A stretch of DNA of 25,912 nucleotides from RGIG8497 sp045593265 (GCA_045593265.1 JAZNWH010000052.1:1-25912); one strand, 5' to 3'. Counted from the stretch's first letter, positions 1 to 8,303 are shown. Notes: a model not told the origin generated them from the sequence alone. Numbers and translations: made by a program.

Positions 1-276
1 GACTTTATGGAAAGAGGAGGAACAACATAGCGAAAGCGAGCATCTAACTTTGTGAGATGCTCCATAAAAGCGGGGTTTGTTCTGACGAACAGCGAGAGGC
101 GAAATTCGTTCGAGTAAAAATGCTTGTTTAAATAGAAAAATCGTTTAAAAACGATTTAAAAACGATTTTTTCCTTAAGTAATATATTTTTTGCCATTTAA
201 TAAGTTTAAAAATATATTAGTAATATTTATTTTAAGCATTTTTACGATTATGAACTTTTTTACATTCCCTTTTGAA
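1..276. other. Non-coding, palindrome-rich left edge
   Basis: I see no gene here. The stretch is unusually rich in inverted repeats. TTTATGGA (4-11) pairs with TCCATAAA (61-68), enclosing GAGCATCT (38-45) and AGATGCTC (55-62). TGTTC (78-82) faces GAACA (87-91). GTAAAAATGCTT (114-125) is the exact complement of AAGCATTTTTAC (234-245). AATATATTTTT near 180 faces AAAAATATATT near 208. The hairpin at 136-170 lies inside and probably serves as the pyk terminator. Bases 1-113 are visibly more GC-rich than the rest and could be the end of a structured RNA or of an element lying off the left edge. Identity is unknown. Confidence 0.5.
136..170. terminator. AT-rich bidirectional terminator, downstream of pyk
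   Basis: AAAAATCGTTT (136-146) and AAACGATTTTT (160-170) form an 11-bp stem with a 13-nt loop, flanked by A-runs on one side and T-runs on the other. It could therefore stop transcription on both strands. It lies about 107 bp past the pyk stop codon and is the nearest terminator-like structure for the leftward M50-scpAB-gerW-pyk operon. The stem is almost all A/T except for two C-G pairs, so its strength is uncertain. Confidence 0.5.
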
Positions 277-1689
277 TTATATATTTTCAACTTTGATAAT
301 ATTGGTATTTCCACTATTACCATTCATAATTCCACCTGTTAAAATAACCGAATCCCCTTCTGAAAGACTGAATGCTTTTTTAGCAGCTTGCAGTGAATGA
401 TAAAACATAACATCTGTAGAATTAAATTTTTCACTCATTACAGGTAAAACTCCCCAGGATAATGCAAGTTTATACCAAACCTTTCTGTCAGTTGTCATAC
501 CGATTATATCTATAGCACAACGAAATCTTGACACCATACGCACCGTAATTCCTGACATAGAATTAACAACGATACATTTTGCATCAATATCCACAGCCAT
601 CCCACAAACAGCATGAGAAATTGCATCAATCTGATTTCTTATTTGAAAATTACCATTACGAAATCTTTTGTTGTAATGAATATGCATTTCGGTTTCTTCA
701 ACAATCTTAGCCATAACACCTACAGTTTCTACGGGATATTTTCCCATTGCAGATTCACCGGATAGCATAACTGCACTTGTTCCGTCATAAACAGCATTAG
801 CAACATCGGAAATTTCTGCCCTTGTAGGCCTCGGATTGTAAATCATTGATTCCAGCATTTCTGTTGCTGTAATTACTCTCTTACCAAGCAGCCTGCACTT
901 AGTTATAAGATATTTTTGAATTGCCGGAAGCTCCGGGTAAGGAATTTCAACACCAAGATCTCCTCTGCCAATCATAATTCCATCACATTCAGAACAGATT
1001 TCTTCTATGTTGTCAATACCAGTACGATTTTCAATTTTAGCAATTATGCCTATATCAGCCCCACCATTTTCAGCTAGAAAGTTTTTCACATCAAGTATAT
1101 CTTGTTTTGTGGAAACAAAAGATGCAGCTACATAATCAACATCATTTTTAATACCAAATAATAAGTCATTTTTATCCTGTTCACTAAGATATATCTGGTT
1201 TAAAACCTTTCCAGGAAAACTCATACTTTTTCTGTCAGAAAGCTCTCCACCTATTACAACTCTGCATACAGCATCAGTTCCTGAAATTTCTTCAACATCA
1301 AAAATCACAAGACCGTTATTAACTAAAATTCTGTCTCCCACACTCAAATCATCAGTAAGATTTTTATAGCTTACAGAAACAATCGTTTCATCACCCACAA
1401 TATCGCGTGTTGTAAAGATAAATTTATCTCCGTCGTTTAAAGACACCTTACCATTTTTGAATGTCTTAATTCTATACTCAGGACCTTTGGTGTCAAGCAT
1501 TATCGCAACGGGAATATCTAATTTTTCACGAACTGTTTTTATGAGGTCTATATTCTTCTGATGGTCTTCATATGAACCGTGAGAGAAATTTAGTCTGGCA
1601 ACATTCATACCTTTGAGGCACATATTTGTTACAACCTTTTCGTTATTACTTGCAGGCCCTATAGTGCAAACAATTTTTGTCTTTCTCAT
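277..1689 (-). CDS. pyk: Pyruvate kinase
   Basis: Catalyses phosphoenolpyruvate + ADP to pyruvate + ATP, the last step of glycolysis, in the cytosol. The 470-aa protein starts with MRKTKIVCTIGPAS, the usual pyruvate kinase opening. It carries MLDTKGPEYR (about 65-74), the lid-domain segment that follows, IIAKIENRTG with the catalytic lysine (about 215-224), the metal/nucleotide segment IMIGRGDLGVEIP (about 240-252) and TATEMLESM (about 275-283). The C-terminal alpha/beta regulatory domain is present, but the extra PEP-utiliser-like C-terminal extension of Bacillus-type enzymes is absent, so length is normal for the short form. It starts 11 nt after the gerW stop with GGGGAC upstream. It is the last gene of the leftward operon, which puts glycolytic output beside chromosome-segregation and sporulation genes. 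Confidence 0.97.
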   Translation of the reverse strand: MRKTKIVCTIGPASNNEKVVTNMCLKGMNVARLNFSHGSYEDHQKNIDLIKTVREKLDIPVAIMLDTKGPEYRIKTFKNGKVSLNDGDKFIFTTRDIVGDETIVSVSYKNLTDDLSVGDRILVNNGLVIFDVEEISGTDAVCRVVIGGELSDRKSMSFPGKVLNQIYLSEQDKNDLLFGIKNDVDYVAASFVSTKQDILDVKNFLAENGGADIGIIAKIENRTGIDNIEEICSECDGIMIGRGDLGVEIPYPELPAIQKYLITKCRLLGKRVITATEMLESMIYNPRPTRAEISDVANAVYDGTSAVMLSGESAMGKYPVETVGVMAKIVEETEMHIHYNKRFRNGNFQIRNQIDAISHAVCGMAVDIDAKCIVVNSMSGITVRMVSRFRCAIDIIGMTTDRKVWYKLALSWGVLPVMSEKFNSTDVMFYHSLQAAKKAFSLSEGDSVILTGGIMNGNSGNTNIIKVENI

Positions 1690-1700
1690 AATGTCCCCAA

Positions 1701-2111
1701 TTATATTTCTTCAGAATTTTCATCCGTTAAAGTATCATCAGATTTATTCTTGAACAATGATGCTACTTTATTTACCATATTAGGTACGGCTTCAATCAAT
1801 CTTGAATAAGGTTCTTCACCCTGAACGGGTATTAATTTAACATCTGTTTTAGTAACAACCAAAAAAGCAATAGGATTTACTGAAACACCGGCACCTACAC
1901 CACCTGCAAAAGGATTATCAGTCCTTACATCTTTTGTTGAAGAATACTCTCCACCACCAGCTGCAAGACCAAATGACACCTTTGATACAGGAATAACCAT
2001 TGTGCCATCACCTGAAACAACAGGATCACCTACAATAGTGTTAACATCCACCATTTCTTTTAAATTTTCCATAGCACTGTTCATCATTCCGTTTATAGGA
2101 TGGTCAAACAT
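1701..2111 (-). CDS. gerW: GerW/YtfJ-family sporulation protein
   Basis: A small 136-aa protein of the GerW (YtfJ) family. In Bacillus subtilis the homologue is a forespore protein needed for normal spore germination; the molecular activity is not known. Family marks seen here are the opening HPINGMMNSAMENLKEMVDVN, the VGDPVVSGDGTMVIPVSKVSFG segment, a glycine-rich middle, and the conserved NPIAFLVVTKTDVKLIPV strand region near 90-110. The acidic polar tail (about 120-136) is variable in the family. The ATG is preceded by AGAGGTG at good spacing. It follows the DUF2953 gene by 17 nt, the same pairing (ytfI-ytfJ) found in many spore formers, and this supports a spore-forming host. Confidence 0.93.
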   Translation of the reverse strand: MFDHPINGMMNSAMENLKEMVDVNTIVGDPVVSGDGTMVIPVSKVSFGLAAGGGEYSSTKDVRTDNPFAGGVGAGVSVNPIAFLVVTKTDVKLIPVQGEEPYSRLIEAVPNMVNKVASLFKNKSDDTLTDENSEEI

Positions 2112-2128
2112 TTAAAGCACCTCTTTCT

Positions 2129-2635
2129 CTATTTAATCAAATCAAAAGCCATTTTTAAGGCAAATTTAATAATATTGATTACTCTTAATTTAAACACAAT
2201 CATTGTTTTAAAGTCATTAATATTATTGTCAAAATCAGGCAAAATATCAATCTGTTGCTTTTTTACTTTAAAATTACTGTATACAAACGCACCAAACCCA
2301 TGAAGCAAAGCATAAACTCCACCTGAATAAATACCTGTCATTGCAGCATCACCAAGACCGAATTTATAATAAATATTAAGTTCATCTACAGTGATTTCTC
2401 TTTTTGAAAGCCTGTATACTGACTTCAATATTTTTTTTAGTTCGTCCGTATTATCTTTTATAAAGGAGACTTTGTCATTTTTTTTCTTGACTTTAACCTT
2501 TGGTTGTGATTTTCTCTTTTTTGAAGAATATATAATTATCCCAAGTGTTTTTACTGTAATGTTCGTTTTTTCATTATAGCTTATAATACATTTTAATGGT
2601 ATCATAAGAAATAAAAACAGTAAAAGCAAAATCAA
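2129..2635 (-). CDS. DUF2953 domain protein (YtfI-like)
   Basis: A 168-aa protein with an N-terminal hydrophobic segment of about 15-20 residues (LLLLFLFLMIPLKCII) that should anchor it in the membrane. A basic linker (KKRKSQPKVKVKKK) follows, and then the DUF2953 core with GLGDAAMTGIYSGGVYALL near 110-130, the best conserved family stretch. The function is unknown. The gene is a habitual neighbour of gerW/ytfJ in spore formers, so a sporulation role is plausible. The start is uncertain: the first standard start in frame is TTG at 2635, but the nearest Shine-Dalgarno (GAGGAAG, inside the end of scpB) is nearer the ATA codons just upstream. A hydrophobic upstream reading IKILL continues in frame, so the true start may be a little upstream of 2635. 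Confidence 0.82.
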   Translation of the reverse strand: MILLLLFLFLMIPLKCIISYNEKTNITVKTLGIIIYSSKKRKSQPKVKVKKKNDKVSFIKDNTDELKKILKSVYRLSKREITVDELNIYYKFGLGDAAMTGIYSGGVYALLHGFGAFVYSNFKVKKQQIDILPDFDNNINDFKTMIVFKLRVINIIKFALKMAFDLIK

Positions 2636-2646
2636 AAGAAGTATTT

Positions 2647-3219
2647 TTATTCTTCCTCACCTCTTAGTTCTTCCTGAAAATCTTCAACAGACATCTGCAT
2701 AGAATCAAGTTCAGGAATATCAAATATACTCTTTAATCCAAATACTTTTAAAAATTCTTTAGTTGTACCATACAAAATAGGTCTTCCCGGAGCATCAAGT
2801 CGTCCTTTTTCCTCAATAATATCTCTGTTTATAAGTTTTTCCAACGGACCAAAGCTGTCAACACCTCTTATTTTATCAATAGTTGAACGTGTAACAGGCT
2901 GATTATATGCAATTATAGATAAAACCTCAAGTGCCGCATTTGACAGATTAGTAGGCTTTTTATTACCCGCAAAACGACTAAGATATTCAGCACATTCAGG
3001 GCGGGTTGAAATCTGATACATACCACCGTACTCAATAATCTTAAGACCATGCTTTTCGTCAAAATTATATCTGTCAACAAAATCAGTCATAATTTTGTTA
3101 AACTTATCTTGTTTCATTTCGAAAATTTCAGCAAGTAAGGTTTCCTCTACCCCATCACCGGCTATAAACAATATCGCCTCTATAGCATTTTCTATTTCTT
3201 TAATTTCTTCTTTATTCAC
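2647..3219 (-). CDS. scpB: Segregation and condensation protein B (ScpB)
   Basis: ScpB is the winged-helix kleisin-associated subunit that binds ScpA and, with SMC, forms the bacterial condensin that compacts and segregates newly replicated origins. The sequence shows two winged-helix units: AIEAILFIAGDGV at the start, and the hallmark TNLSNAALEVLSIIAYNQPVTRSTIDKIRGVD region in the second, followed by GRPILYGTTKEFLKVFGL. An ATG at 3243 is also in frame, but the GTG at 3219 is preferred. It gives VNKEEIKEIENAIEAILF, overlaps the last 8 nt of scpA, and uses the GAGGTG in the scpA tail. The overlap implies translational coupling of the two partner subunits. About 190 aa, normal length. Confidence 0.94.
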   Translation of the reverse strand: MNKEEIKEIENAIEAILFIAGDGVEETLLAEIFEMKQDKFNKIMTDFVDRYNFDEKHGLKIIEYGGMYQISTRPECAEYLSRFAGNKKPTNLSNAALEVLSIIAYNQPVTRSTIDKIRGVDSFGPLEKLINRDIIEEKGRLDAPGRPILYGTTKEFLKVFGLKSIFDIPELDSMQMSVEDFQEELRGEEE

Positions 3220-3934
3220 AATTATTAATATACACCTCGTCATTATTCAGGCAAACAGTTGCCATACAATCTCTGATTAATTCAAGGACAGCTAAAAATA
3301 TTGCCACTATTTCACTTTTTGACCTAACCTCTTTAAATAAAGATACGAAAGAAACCTGTCCCCTGTTTGAAAGAACTTTTTTTACTTGTTTAATCTTACT
3401 TTTAACAGGCACCGGCTCTCTGCCGACAATACCTTCGAAAGCCGCTTTAGAAGGATTATTCCTTTCTTCAAAGCGTTCCATAACATGGCTGAATGCTTCA
3501 GCAAGTTTTTCAAATGGCATATTCGCATTATTTATAACTTTAAAATCATTAATTTTACCTGGGGCTTTAAAATACATAAAATCACATATATTCTTTCTGT
3601 CTCCAAAGAAAGAAGAGATCTCTTTGTATTTCTTATATTCAACCAAATTCTGTATAAGTTCCTGACGCGGATCTTCTTCTTCCTCTTCTTCAAGCTCTTC
3701 ATGCTTTGGAAGAAGCATCTTTGATTTTATATATAAAAGTCTTGCAGCCATTACCAAAAATTCACTTGAAACTTCCAAATCAGCTTTTCCTGCCTCATTT
3801 ATATATTCCATATATTGATCAGTAATTAATGCTATAGGAATATCATAAATATTAACTTTGTTTTTTTGAATAAGGTGTAAAAGCAAATCAAGCGGGCCTT
3901 CAAACGCATCAAGTCTTAAATTAAGCTGTTCCAT
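3212..3934 (-). CDS. scpA: Segregation and condensation protein A (ScpA, kleisin)
   Basis: ScpA is the kleisin that bridges the SMC head domains; with ScpB it loads and activates condensin. The 240-aa sequence opens LNLRLDAFEGPLDLLLHLIQKNKVNIYDIPI, the ScpA N-terminal SMC-neck-binding signature, and continues with YLVMAARLLYIKSKMLLP-type helices (here FLVMAARLLYIKSKMLLP). It then has an acidic linker (EELEEEEEEDPRQELI) and a C-terminal winged helix ending in VSFVSLFKEVRSKSEIVAIFLAVLELIRD. The start ATG lies one base after the stop of the upstream protease gene, with GGGGGTG as ribosome binding site inside that gene's end, so all three are translationally linked. Confidence 0.97.
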   Translation of the reverse strand: MEQLNLRLDAFEGPLDLLLHLIQKNKVNIYDIPIALITDQYMEYINEAGKADLEVSSEFLVMAARLLYIKSKMLLPKHEELEEEEEEDPRQELIQNLVEYKKYKEISSFFGDRKNICDFMYFKAPGKINDFKVINNANMPFEKLAEAFSHVMERFEERNNPSKAAFEGIVGREPVPVKSKIKQVKKVLSNRGQVSFVSLFKEVRSKSEIVAIFLAVLELIRDCMATVCLNNDEVYINNCE

Positions 3935-3935
3935 T

Positions 3936-4610
3936 CTACACCCCCAAAATTGCCCTTACAAGAGTTTCAAAGCAATTAAGTATACCCATTCTTATAATAC
4001 CAAGGAATCCTGATAACAAATCACTTACAAACGGTATTGCAAAACATATTAGTAACACTATACTGCCATAACGTTCAAAAGAAAGATACTTATAAAAAGC
4101 TTTAGGTTTAAGAACAGAAGCTACCACCTTAGAACCGTCCAAAGGTGGAATTGGTATTAAATTAAATACGCCTAAACCGATATTTAAATAAATCATATAA
4201 AGTACAAATTCTCTTATTATTACAATACCCAAAAGAGATGAACTGATAAACAGATAATATAAAAAAACAAAAATTAATGCAAGTAAGAAATTAGAAACAG
4301 GACCTGCAATACTTACCAGAACAAGTGCAACTCTTTTATTTTTAATCTTAGTAGTGTTCGCCAGATTTACAGGTACAGGTTTCGCCCATCCAAACTGAAA
4401 CAATACAAGACATAATGCACCTAACCAATCTATATGTTTCAATGGATTAAGTGAAAGACGACCATATATTTTAGCAGTTTTATCACCTAAAAAATATGCC
4501 GAATAACCATGGGATATTTCATGAAAAGTAATAGAAATTACTGCAGCTGCTATCAATGCAATTAAGGCATACACATTATTCATTTTAAATATGCTGTTTA
4601 AAAAATTCAT
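3936..4610 (-). CDS. Site-2-protease-like membrane metalloprotease, M50 family
   Basis: An integral membrane protein of 224 aa with about five to six hydrophobic segments. The zinc-binding HEISHG motif (HExxH) lies near residue 27-32 in the first long helix, and the second metal-site motif NLIPIPPLDGSKV is near 150-162, as in the S2P/SpoIVFB-like M50 group. It is the short, PDZ-less type (YwhC/YdcA-like) often found directly before scpA in Clostridia. It should cut substrates within the membrane, but no substrate can be read from the sequence. It heads the leftward operon behind the promoter at 4642-4670, with AAAGGA 10 nt before the ATG. Confidence 0.93.
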   Translation of the reverse strand: MNFLNSIFKMNNVYALIALIAAAVISITFHEISHGYSAYFLGDKTAKIYGRLSLNPLKHIDWLGALCLVLFQFGWAKPVPVNLANTTKIKNKRVALVLVSIAGPVSNFLLALIFVFLYYLFISSSLLGIVIIREFVLYMIYLNIGLGVFNLIPIPPLDGSKVVASVLKPKAFYKYLSFERYGSIVLLICFAIPFVSDLLSGFLGIIRMGILNCFETLVRAILGV

Positions 4611-4641
4611 CTTAACATATTCCTTTATACAATTTAAAAAC

Positions 4642-4670
4642 AGTATACCATATTTGTAACAATTTTACAA
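4642..4670 (-). promoter_or_regulatory. Sigma-A promoter of the M50-scpAB-gerW-pyk operon
   Basis: Reading leftward: -35 TTGTAA (4665-4670), a 17-bp spacer, and -10 TATACT (4642-4647), 31 nt before the M50 start. The -35 and spacer contain the inverted repeat TTGTAA-AATTG-TTACAA, which could be an operator. No other good promoter was seen inside the downstream operon, where genes are separated by 17 nt or less. Confidence 0.7.
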
Positions 4671-4699
4671 GAAAATTTTAATTATTGTCCCCTTTGCTA

Positions 4700-4728
4700 T
4701 TGAATTTTTTCCAAAAAAGTGGTATATT
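4700..4728 (+). promoter_or_regulatory. Sigma-A promoter of ddh
   Basis: TTGAAT (4700-4705), a 17-bp spacer and TATATT (4723-4728), followed 33 nt later by the ddh ATG with AAAGGAG at 4747-4753. It is divergent from, and does not overlap, the M50 operon promoter. Confidence 0.75.
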
Positions 4729-4761
4729 ATTTCTGTTATCAAATACAAAGGAGCGATATAT

Positions 4762-5745
4762 ATGACAATCAAAATAGGCATAATGGGTTACGGCAATCTC
4801 GGTAAAGGTGTTGAATGTGCGATTAAACAAAATCAGGATATGGAGCTTTACGGTGTTTTTACGAGGAGACAACCTGAAACAGTCAAAACTTTAACAAAGG
4901 CTAATGTATATCACTCTGATAACATTTTAGACCATAAAGAAAAAATCGATGTTTTGATAATATGTGGAGGAAGTGCTACTGATTTACCAATTCAGACACC
5001 TGCACTTGCAGAAAATTTTAATGTTATAGACAGTTTTGATACTCATGCAAAAATTCCTGAGCATTTCAACAATGTGGATAAAGCTGCTAAAATGGGCGGA
5101 AATATTGCTATGATTTCTGTTGGTTGGGATCCTGGTATGTTTTCACTTAACCGTTTATATGGCGATTGCATTCTTCCCGAAGGTAAAGACTACACATTTT
5201 GGGGTAAAGGTGTAAGTCAGGGTCATTCTGATGCAATAAGAAGAATAGATGGCGTTAAAGATGCACGTCAGTATACAATACCTGTTGAGGAAGCTTTAAA
5301 AAGAGTAAGAAATGGTGAAAATCCTGAACTTTCTACAAGAGAAAAACACATCCGTGAATGCTTTGTTGTAGCAGAGGATAATGCAGATAAAGAAAAAATT
5401 GAAAATGAAATTATAACTATGCCCAACTATTTTGCTGATTATGATACAATTGTGCACTTTATAACTCAGGAAGAATTAGAAAGAGAGCACAGCGGTATTC
5501 CTCATGGTGGATTTGTTATACGAAGTGGTGTTACCGGTCTTAATAAAGAAAATAAACATATTGTTGAATATAGCTTGAAGCTTGATTCAAACCCTGAATT
5601 TACAGCGTCGGTAATAGTCGCTTATGCCCGTGCTGCATACAAAATGAAAAACGAAGGTTTATCGGGATGTAAAACTGTTTTTGATGTGGCACCATCATAT
5701 CTTTCTCCTAAATCAGCAGAAGATTTAAGAAAAACAATGTTATAA
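4762..5745 (+). CDS. ddh: meso-Diaminopimelate D-dehydrogenase
   Basis: Catalyses the NADPH-dependent reductive amination of L-2-amino-6-oxopimelate (tetrahydrodipicolinate) to meso-2,6-diaminopimelate in one step, supplying lysine and peptidoglycan. The 327-aa length matches the family. The N-terminal Rossmann fold is visible as IGIMGYGNLGKGVE (5-18), with the NADPH-phosphate arginines in FTRRQPE (about 34-40). The substrate region includes SVGWDPGMFSLNRL and GKGVSQGHSDAIRRIDGV (about 150-167), both family signatures. The ATG has a good AAAGGAG. It is monocistronic by the terminator just after its stop. Presence of Ddh means this organism can use the dehydrogenase branch of lysine synthesis. 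Confidence 0.97.
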   Translation: MTIKIGIMGYGNLGKGVECAIKQNQDMELYGVFTRRQPETVKTLTKANVYHSDNILDHKEKIDVLIICGGSATDLPIQTPALAENFNVIDSFDTHAKIPEHFNNVDKAAKMGGNIAMISVGWDPGMFSLNRLYGDCILPEGKDYTFWGKGVSQGHSDAIRRIDGVKDARQYTIPVEEALKRVRNGENPELSTREKHIRECFVVAEDNADKEKIENEIITMPNYFADYDTIVHFITQEELEREHSGIPHGGFVIRSGVTGLNKENKHIVEYSLKLDSNPEFTASVIVAYARAAYKMKNEGLSGCKTVFDVAPSYLSPKSAEDLRKTML

Positions 5746-5751
5746 TCTAAG

Positions 5752-5777
5752 AGGGGTGTTAAATACATCCCTTTTTA
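5752..5777 (+). terminator. Rho-independent terminator after ddh
   Basis: AGGGGTGT (5752-5759) pairs with ACATCCCT (5765-5772) around a 5-nt loop and is followed by a run of T. It begins 7 nt after the ddh stop and lies 25 nt before the patatin gene, so it insulates the two. I see no strong promoter in the gap, so the patatin gene may depend on partial read-through. Confidence 0.8.
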
Positions 5778-5801
5778 TTAAAATAAGTTTAAGGTGATAT
5801 T

Positions 5802-6653
5802 GTGAAAAAAGGGTTAGTTTTAGAAGGCGGAGCAATGCGTGGTCTGTTTACTGCCGGTGTTATGGACGTTTTAATGGAAAACAAAATAGTTTTTGATGGT
5901 GCTATTGGTGTATCTGCCGGTGCATGTTTTGGTTGCAATTATAAATCCGGACAAATAGGCAGAGTTCTCCGTTATAATTTAAAATATTGCAAAGACAAGC
6001 GTTATTGCAGTTTTTATTCGCTTATAACTACAGGCAATCTGTATGGTGCAGACTTTTGCTACAGAGAAATTCCCGAAGAACTTGACATTTTTGATGTAAA
6101 GGCATTTAATGATAATCCAATGGAATTTTATACTGTTGCATCTGATGTAGAAACAGGTAAGTCTGTATACACTTTGATGGATACATCATGCAAAAATTAT
6201 CTTGAATGGATAAGAGCATCAGCTTCACTGCCCCTTGTTTCAAAAATCGTAGAAATAGATGGTAAAAAATACTTAGATGGCGGACTTACCGATTCTATTC
6301 CATTAAAACAATTTCAAAAAATGGGATATGATAAAAATGTTGTTATACTGACGCAGCCCGAAGACTATATTAAAAAGCCAAACAGTGCTATGGCTTTAAT
6401 CAGATTATCCTTAAGAAAATATCCTAAAATTATTCAAGCAATAAAAAACAGACATATAACATATAACGAAAGCACGCAATATGTAAAAGATGAATCCAAA
6501 AAAGGAAATGTATTTATCTTGTGTCCTGACTCCCCTTTACCTGTTAAAAGAACAGAAAGAAACCCTGAAAAACTAAAACAAGCATATGACGAAGGTCGAA
6601 AAGTTGCACTTAAGAATCTTTCAGAAATAAAGGAATTCCTTTCACAGAGGTAA
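5802..6653 (+). CDS. Patatin-like phospholipase
   Basis: A 283-aa cytosolic-looking lipid acyl hydrolase of the RssA/YlbK-type bacterial patatin family. Motifs are in the right order: the oxyanion-hole glycines GGAMRG (about 9-14), the nucleophile elbow GVSAG (about 37-41, Ser catalytic) and the dyad Asp in YLDGGLTDSIPL (about 159-170). A C-terminal half typical of the clostridial group follows. There is no signal peptide. The start is GTG with AAGGTGAT just upstream. The next gene starts 3 nt after its stop, so the two are probably co-transcribed. The physiological substrate is unknown; phospholipid turnover is the family-level expectation. Confidence 0.9.
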   Translation: MKKGLVLEGGAMRGLFTAGVMDVLMENKIVFDGAIGVSAGACFGCNYKSGQIGRVLRYNLKYCKDKRYCSFYSLITTGNLYGADFCYREIPEELDIFDVKAFNDNPMEFYTVASDVETGKSVYTLMDTSCKNYLEWIRASASLPLVSKIVEIDGKKYLDGGLTDSIPLKQFQKMGYDKNVVILTQPEDYIKKPNSAMALIRLSLRKYPKIIQAIKNRHITYNESTQYVKDESKKGNVFILCPDSPLPVKRTERNPEKLKQAYDEGRKVALKNLSEIKEFLSQR

Positions 6654-6656
6654 AAT

Positions 6657-7568
6657 ATGAAGTTATACTTTGCACCACTTGAAGGTGTTACAACCCCGGT
6701 CTACCGAAACACTCATATAAAAACATTCAACTGTTGTGATTCATACTATGCGCCATTCATCACACCGGGCGAAGATGATAAAATGACAAGAAAACTATTT
6801 AAAGAAGTTTTGCCTGAAAACAATCAGAATCTTAAAGTGCAGGTGCTGACCAACAGTCCGAAAGCTTTTATTAATTTCACAAAGAAACTCAAAGAAATCG
6901 GTTACGATGAAGTAAATATTAACCTTGGTTGCCCTTCAGGAACAGTTGTTAAAAAGAATAAAGGCTCAGGATTACTAAGAGATATTACTGCTCTTGATAA
7001 TTTTTTATATGAAATTTTTGATAAATCAAATATAAAAATATCAATAAAGACACGAATTGGTTTTTTCTCACACGATGAAACGGATGAATTAATGTCAGTA
7101 TACAATAAATACCCTTTGGAACTGCTTATAGTTCATCCAAGAACACGGGAAGAATACTATAAAGGTAAAGCAAACCTTGATACTTTTCAAAGAGTATACA
7201 ATTGCTCGACAAATAAACTATGCTATAATGGAGATATTTTCAGTATTGAAGATTATCAAAAAATAATTAGATTATTTCCGGATATAGATAGTGTTATGAT
7301 AGGAAGAGGTGCAATAAAAACCCCTGCAATTTTCAGAGAAATACGGCAAGGAAAAAAACTAACACACTCAGAACTTCTTGATTTTGCACAAAATCTAAGT
7401 GAAAACTATAAAGAGGTTTTAGGAAGCGATACTTATGTACTTCACAAACTAAAAGAATTATGGGTTTATATGATCGAGAATTTTCCCGAAGAAAAGAAAG
7501 TAAAAAAAGCACTTCACAAATCAACAAAACTTTTTGAATTTGAAAATGCAATTAAATTACTAAAGTAA
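6657..7568 (+). CDS. tRNA-dihydrouridine synthase family protein
   Basis: An FMN-dependent TIM-barrel enzyme that reduces uridine to dihydrouridine in tRNA D-loops. In the 303-aa sequence I see APLEGVTTPVYR (6-17), NINLGCPSGTVVKKNKGSGLL (about 87-107) with the proton-donor cysteine in GCPS, IKTRIG (about 128-133), the IVHPRTREEYYKGKA segment with the catalytic-site His/Arg (about 156-170) and the FMN-phosphate strand MIGRGAIKTP (about 216-225). The C-terminal helical tRNA-binding domain is present but short. It belongs to the short clostridial Dus subgroup and not clearly to DusA, B or C, so no symbol is assigned. GAGGT in the end of the patatin gene is its ribosome binding site. Confidence 0.9.
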   Translation: MKLYFAPLEGVTTPVYRNTHIKTFNCCDSYYAPFITPGEDDKMTRKLFKEVLPENNQNLKVQVLTNSPKAFINFTKKLKEIGYDEVNINLGCPSGTVVKKNKGSGLLRDITALDNFLYEIFDKSNIKISIKTRIGFFSHDETDELMSVYNKYPLELLIVHPRTREEYYKGKANLDTFQRVYNCSTNKLCYNGDIFSIEDYQKIIRLFPDIDSVMIGRGAIKTPAIFREIRQGKKLTHSELLDFAQNLSENYKEVLGSDTYVLHKLKELWVYMIENFPEEKKVKKALHKSTKLFEFENAIKLLK

Positions 7569-7594
7569 CAGGCACTAATATGCCTGTTACTTTT
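7565..7594. terminator. Bidirectional terminator between convergent dus and aldolase genes
   Basis: GTAACAGGCA (7565-7574) and TGCCTGTTAC (7581-7590) form a perfect 10-bp stem with a 6-nt loop, followed by TTTT on the right and preceded by A-rich sequence on the left. The left arm overlaps the dus stop codon. It serves the rightward dus gene and plausibly the leftward aldolase gene, whose stop lies at 7599. Confidence 0.85.
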
Positions 7595-7598
7595 AATT

Positions 7599-8246
7599 TT
7601 ATCTCACCAATTCCCAATCTTTAAGAAATTTATCTATGCCTGCATCTGTAAGAGGGTGCTTTAACATCTGTTTAAATACACTATATGGTACTGTCGCAAT
7701 ATCACTGCCTGCTTTAGCCGCCTCGGTAACATGTCCTGGATTTCTTACAGAAGCTGTTATTATCTCAGTTTTTATGTTATGTATTCTAAAAATTTCTGAA
7801 ATTTCCTCAATTACATAAGAACCTTCAGTTCCTATATCATCCAGTCTTCCGGCAAAAGGACTTACATAACTTGCTCCTGCTCTGGCCGCAAGGAGTGCCT
7901 GTGCTGTAGAAAATACAAGTGTTACATTTGTTTTAATTCCTTTGTTGGAAAGATACTTGACAGCTTTTAAACCTTCATAACACATAGGAATCTTTATTAC
8001 AAGATTTTCGTTATTAATTTTTTTAAATAATTCTTCGGCTTCTTTAATCATTTCATCACTCTTTAGCGAAATAACTTCTGCACTTACAGGTCCGTCTACA
8101 ATACTTGTTATTTCCTTTACAACTTCTATAAAATCTCTTCCCTCTTTTGCAATTAATGATGGGTTTGTCGTAACACCGCAAATTACTCCCATATCATTAA
8201 TTTCTTTTATTTCATCTATGTTTGCAGTATCAATAAATAATTTCAT
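7599..8246 (-). CDS. fsa: Fructose-6-phosphate aldolase / short transaldolase
   Basis: A 215-aa class I aldolase of the small transaldolase family (MipB/TalC/FsaA). The Schiff-base lysine sits in LVIKIPMCYEGL (about 82-93), preceded by the start signature MKLFIDTANIDEIKEI and GVTTNPSLIAKEG (about 24-36). YVSPFAGRLDDIG (about 125-137) and ITASVRNPGHVTEAAKAG follow. Short family members do either fructose-6-phosphate aldol cleavage or true transaldolase chemistry in the pentose phosphate pathway, and the sequence alone does not settle which. It is transcribed divergently from a DeoR-type sugar-phosphate-sensing regulator with interlocked promoters, so it is the likely target of that regulator. 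The start ATG has AAAGGAG upstream. Confidence 0.93.
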   Translation of the reverse strand: MKLFIDTANIDEIKEINDMGVICGVTTNPSLIAKEGRDFIEVVKEITSIVDGPVSAEVISLKSDEMIKEAEELFKKINNENLVIKIPMCYEGLKAVKYLSNKGIKTNVTLVFSTAQALLAARAGASYVSPFAGRLDDIGTEGSYVIEEISEIFRIHNIKTEIITASVRNPGHVTEAAKAGSDIATVPYSVFKQMLKHPLTDAGIDKFLKDWELVR

Positions 8247-8273
8247 TTAACTTCTCCTTTTACAATTTTTCTA

Positions 8274-8302
8274 TTGACGTCAAGCATTTTTGTCATTATA
8301 AT
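8274..8302 (+). promoter_or_regulatory. Promoter of the deoR-GTPase operon
   Basis: TTGACG (8274-8279), a 17-bp spacer and TATAAT (8297-8302): a near-consensus sigma-A promoter. The -35 lies within the palindrome TTGACGTCAA (8274-8283). Transcription would start near 8309, giving a leader of about 70 nt before the regulator ATG. Confidence 0.8.
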
Positions 8303-8303
8303 A

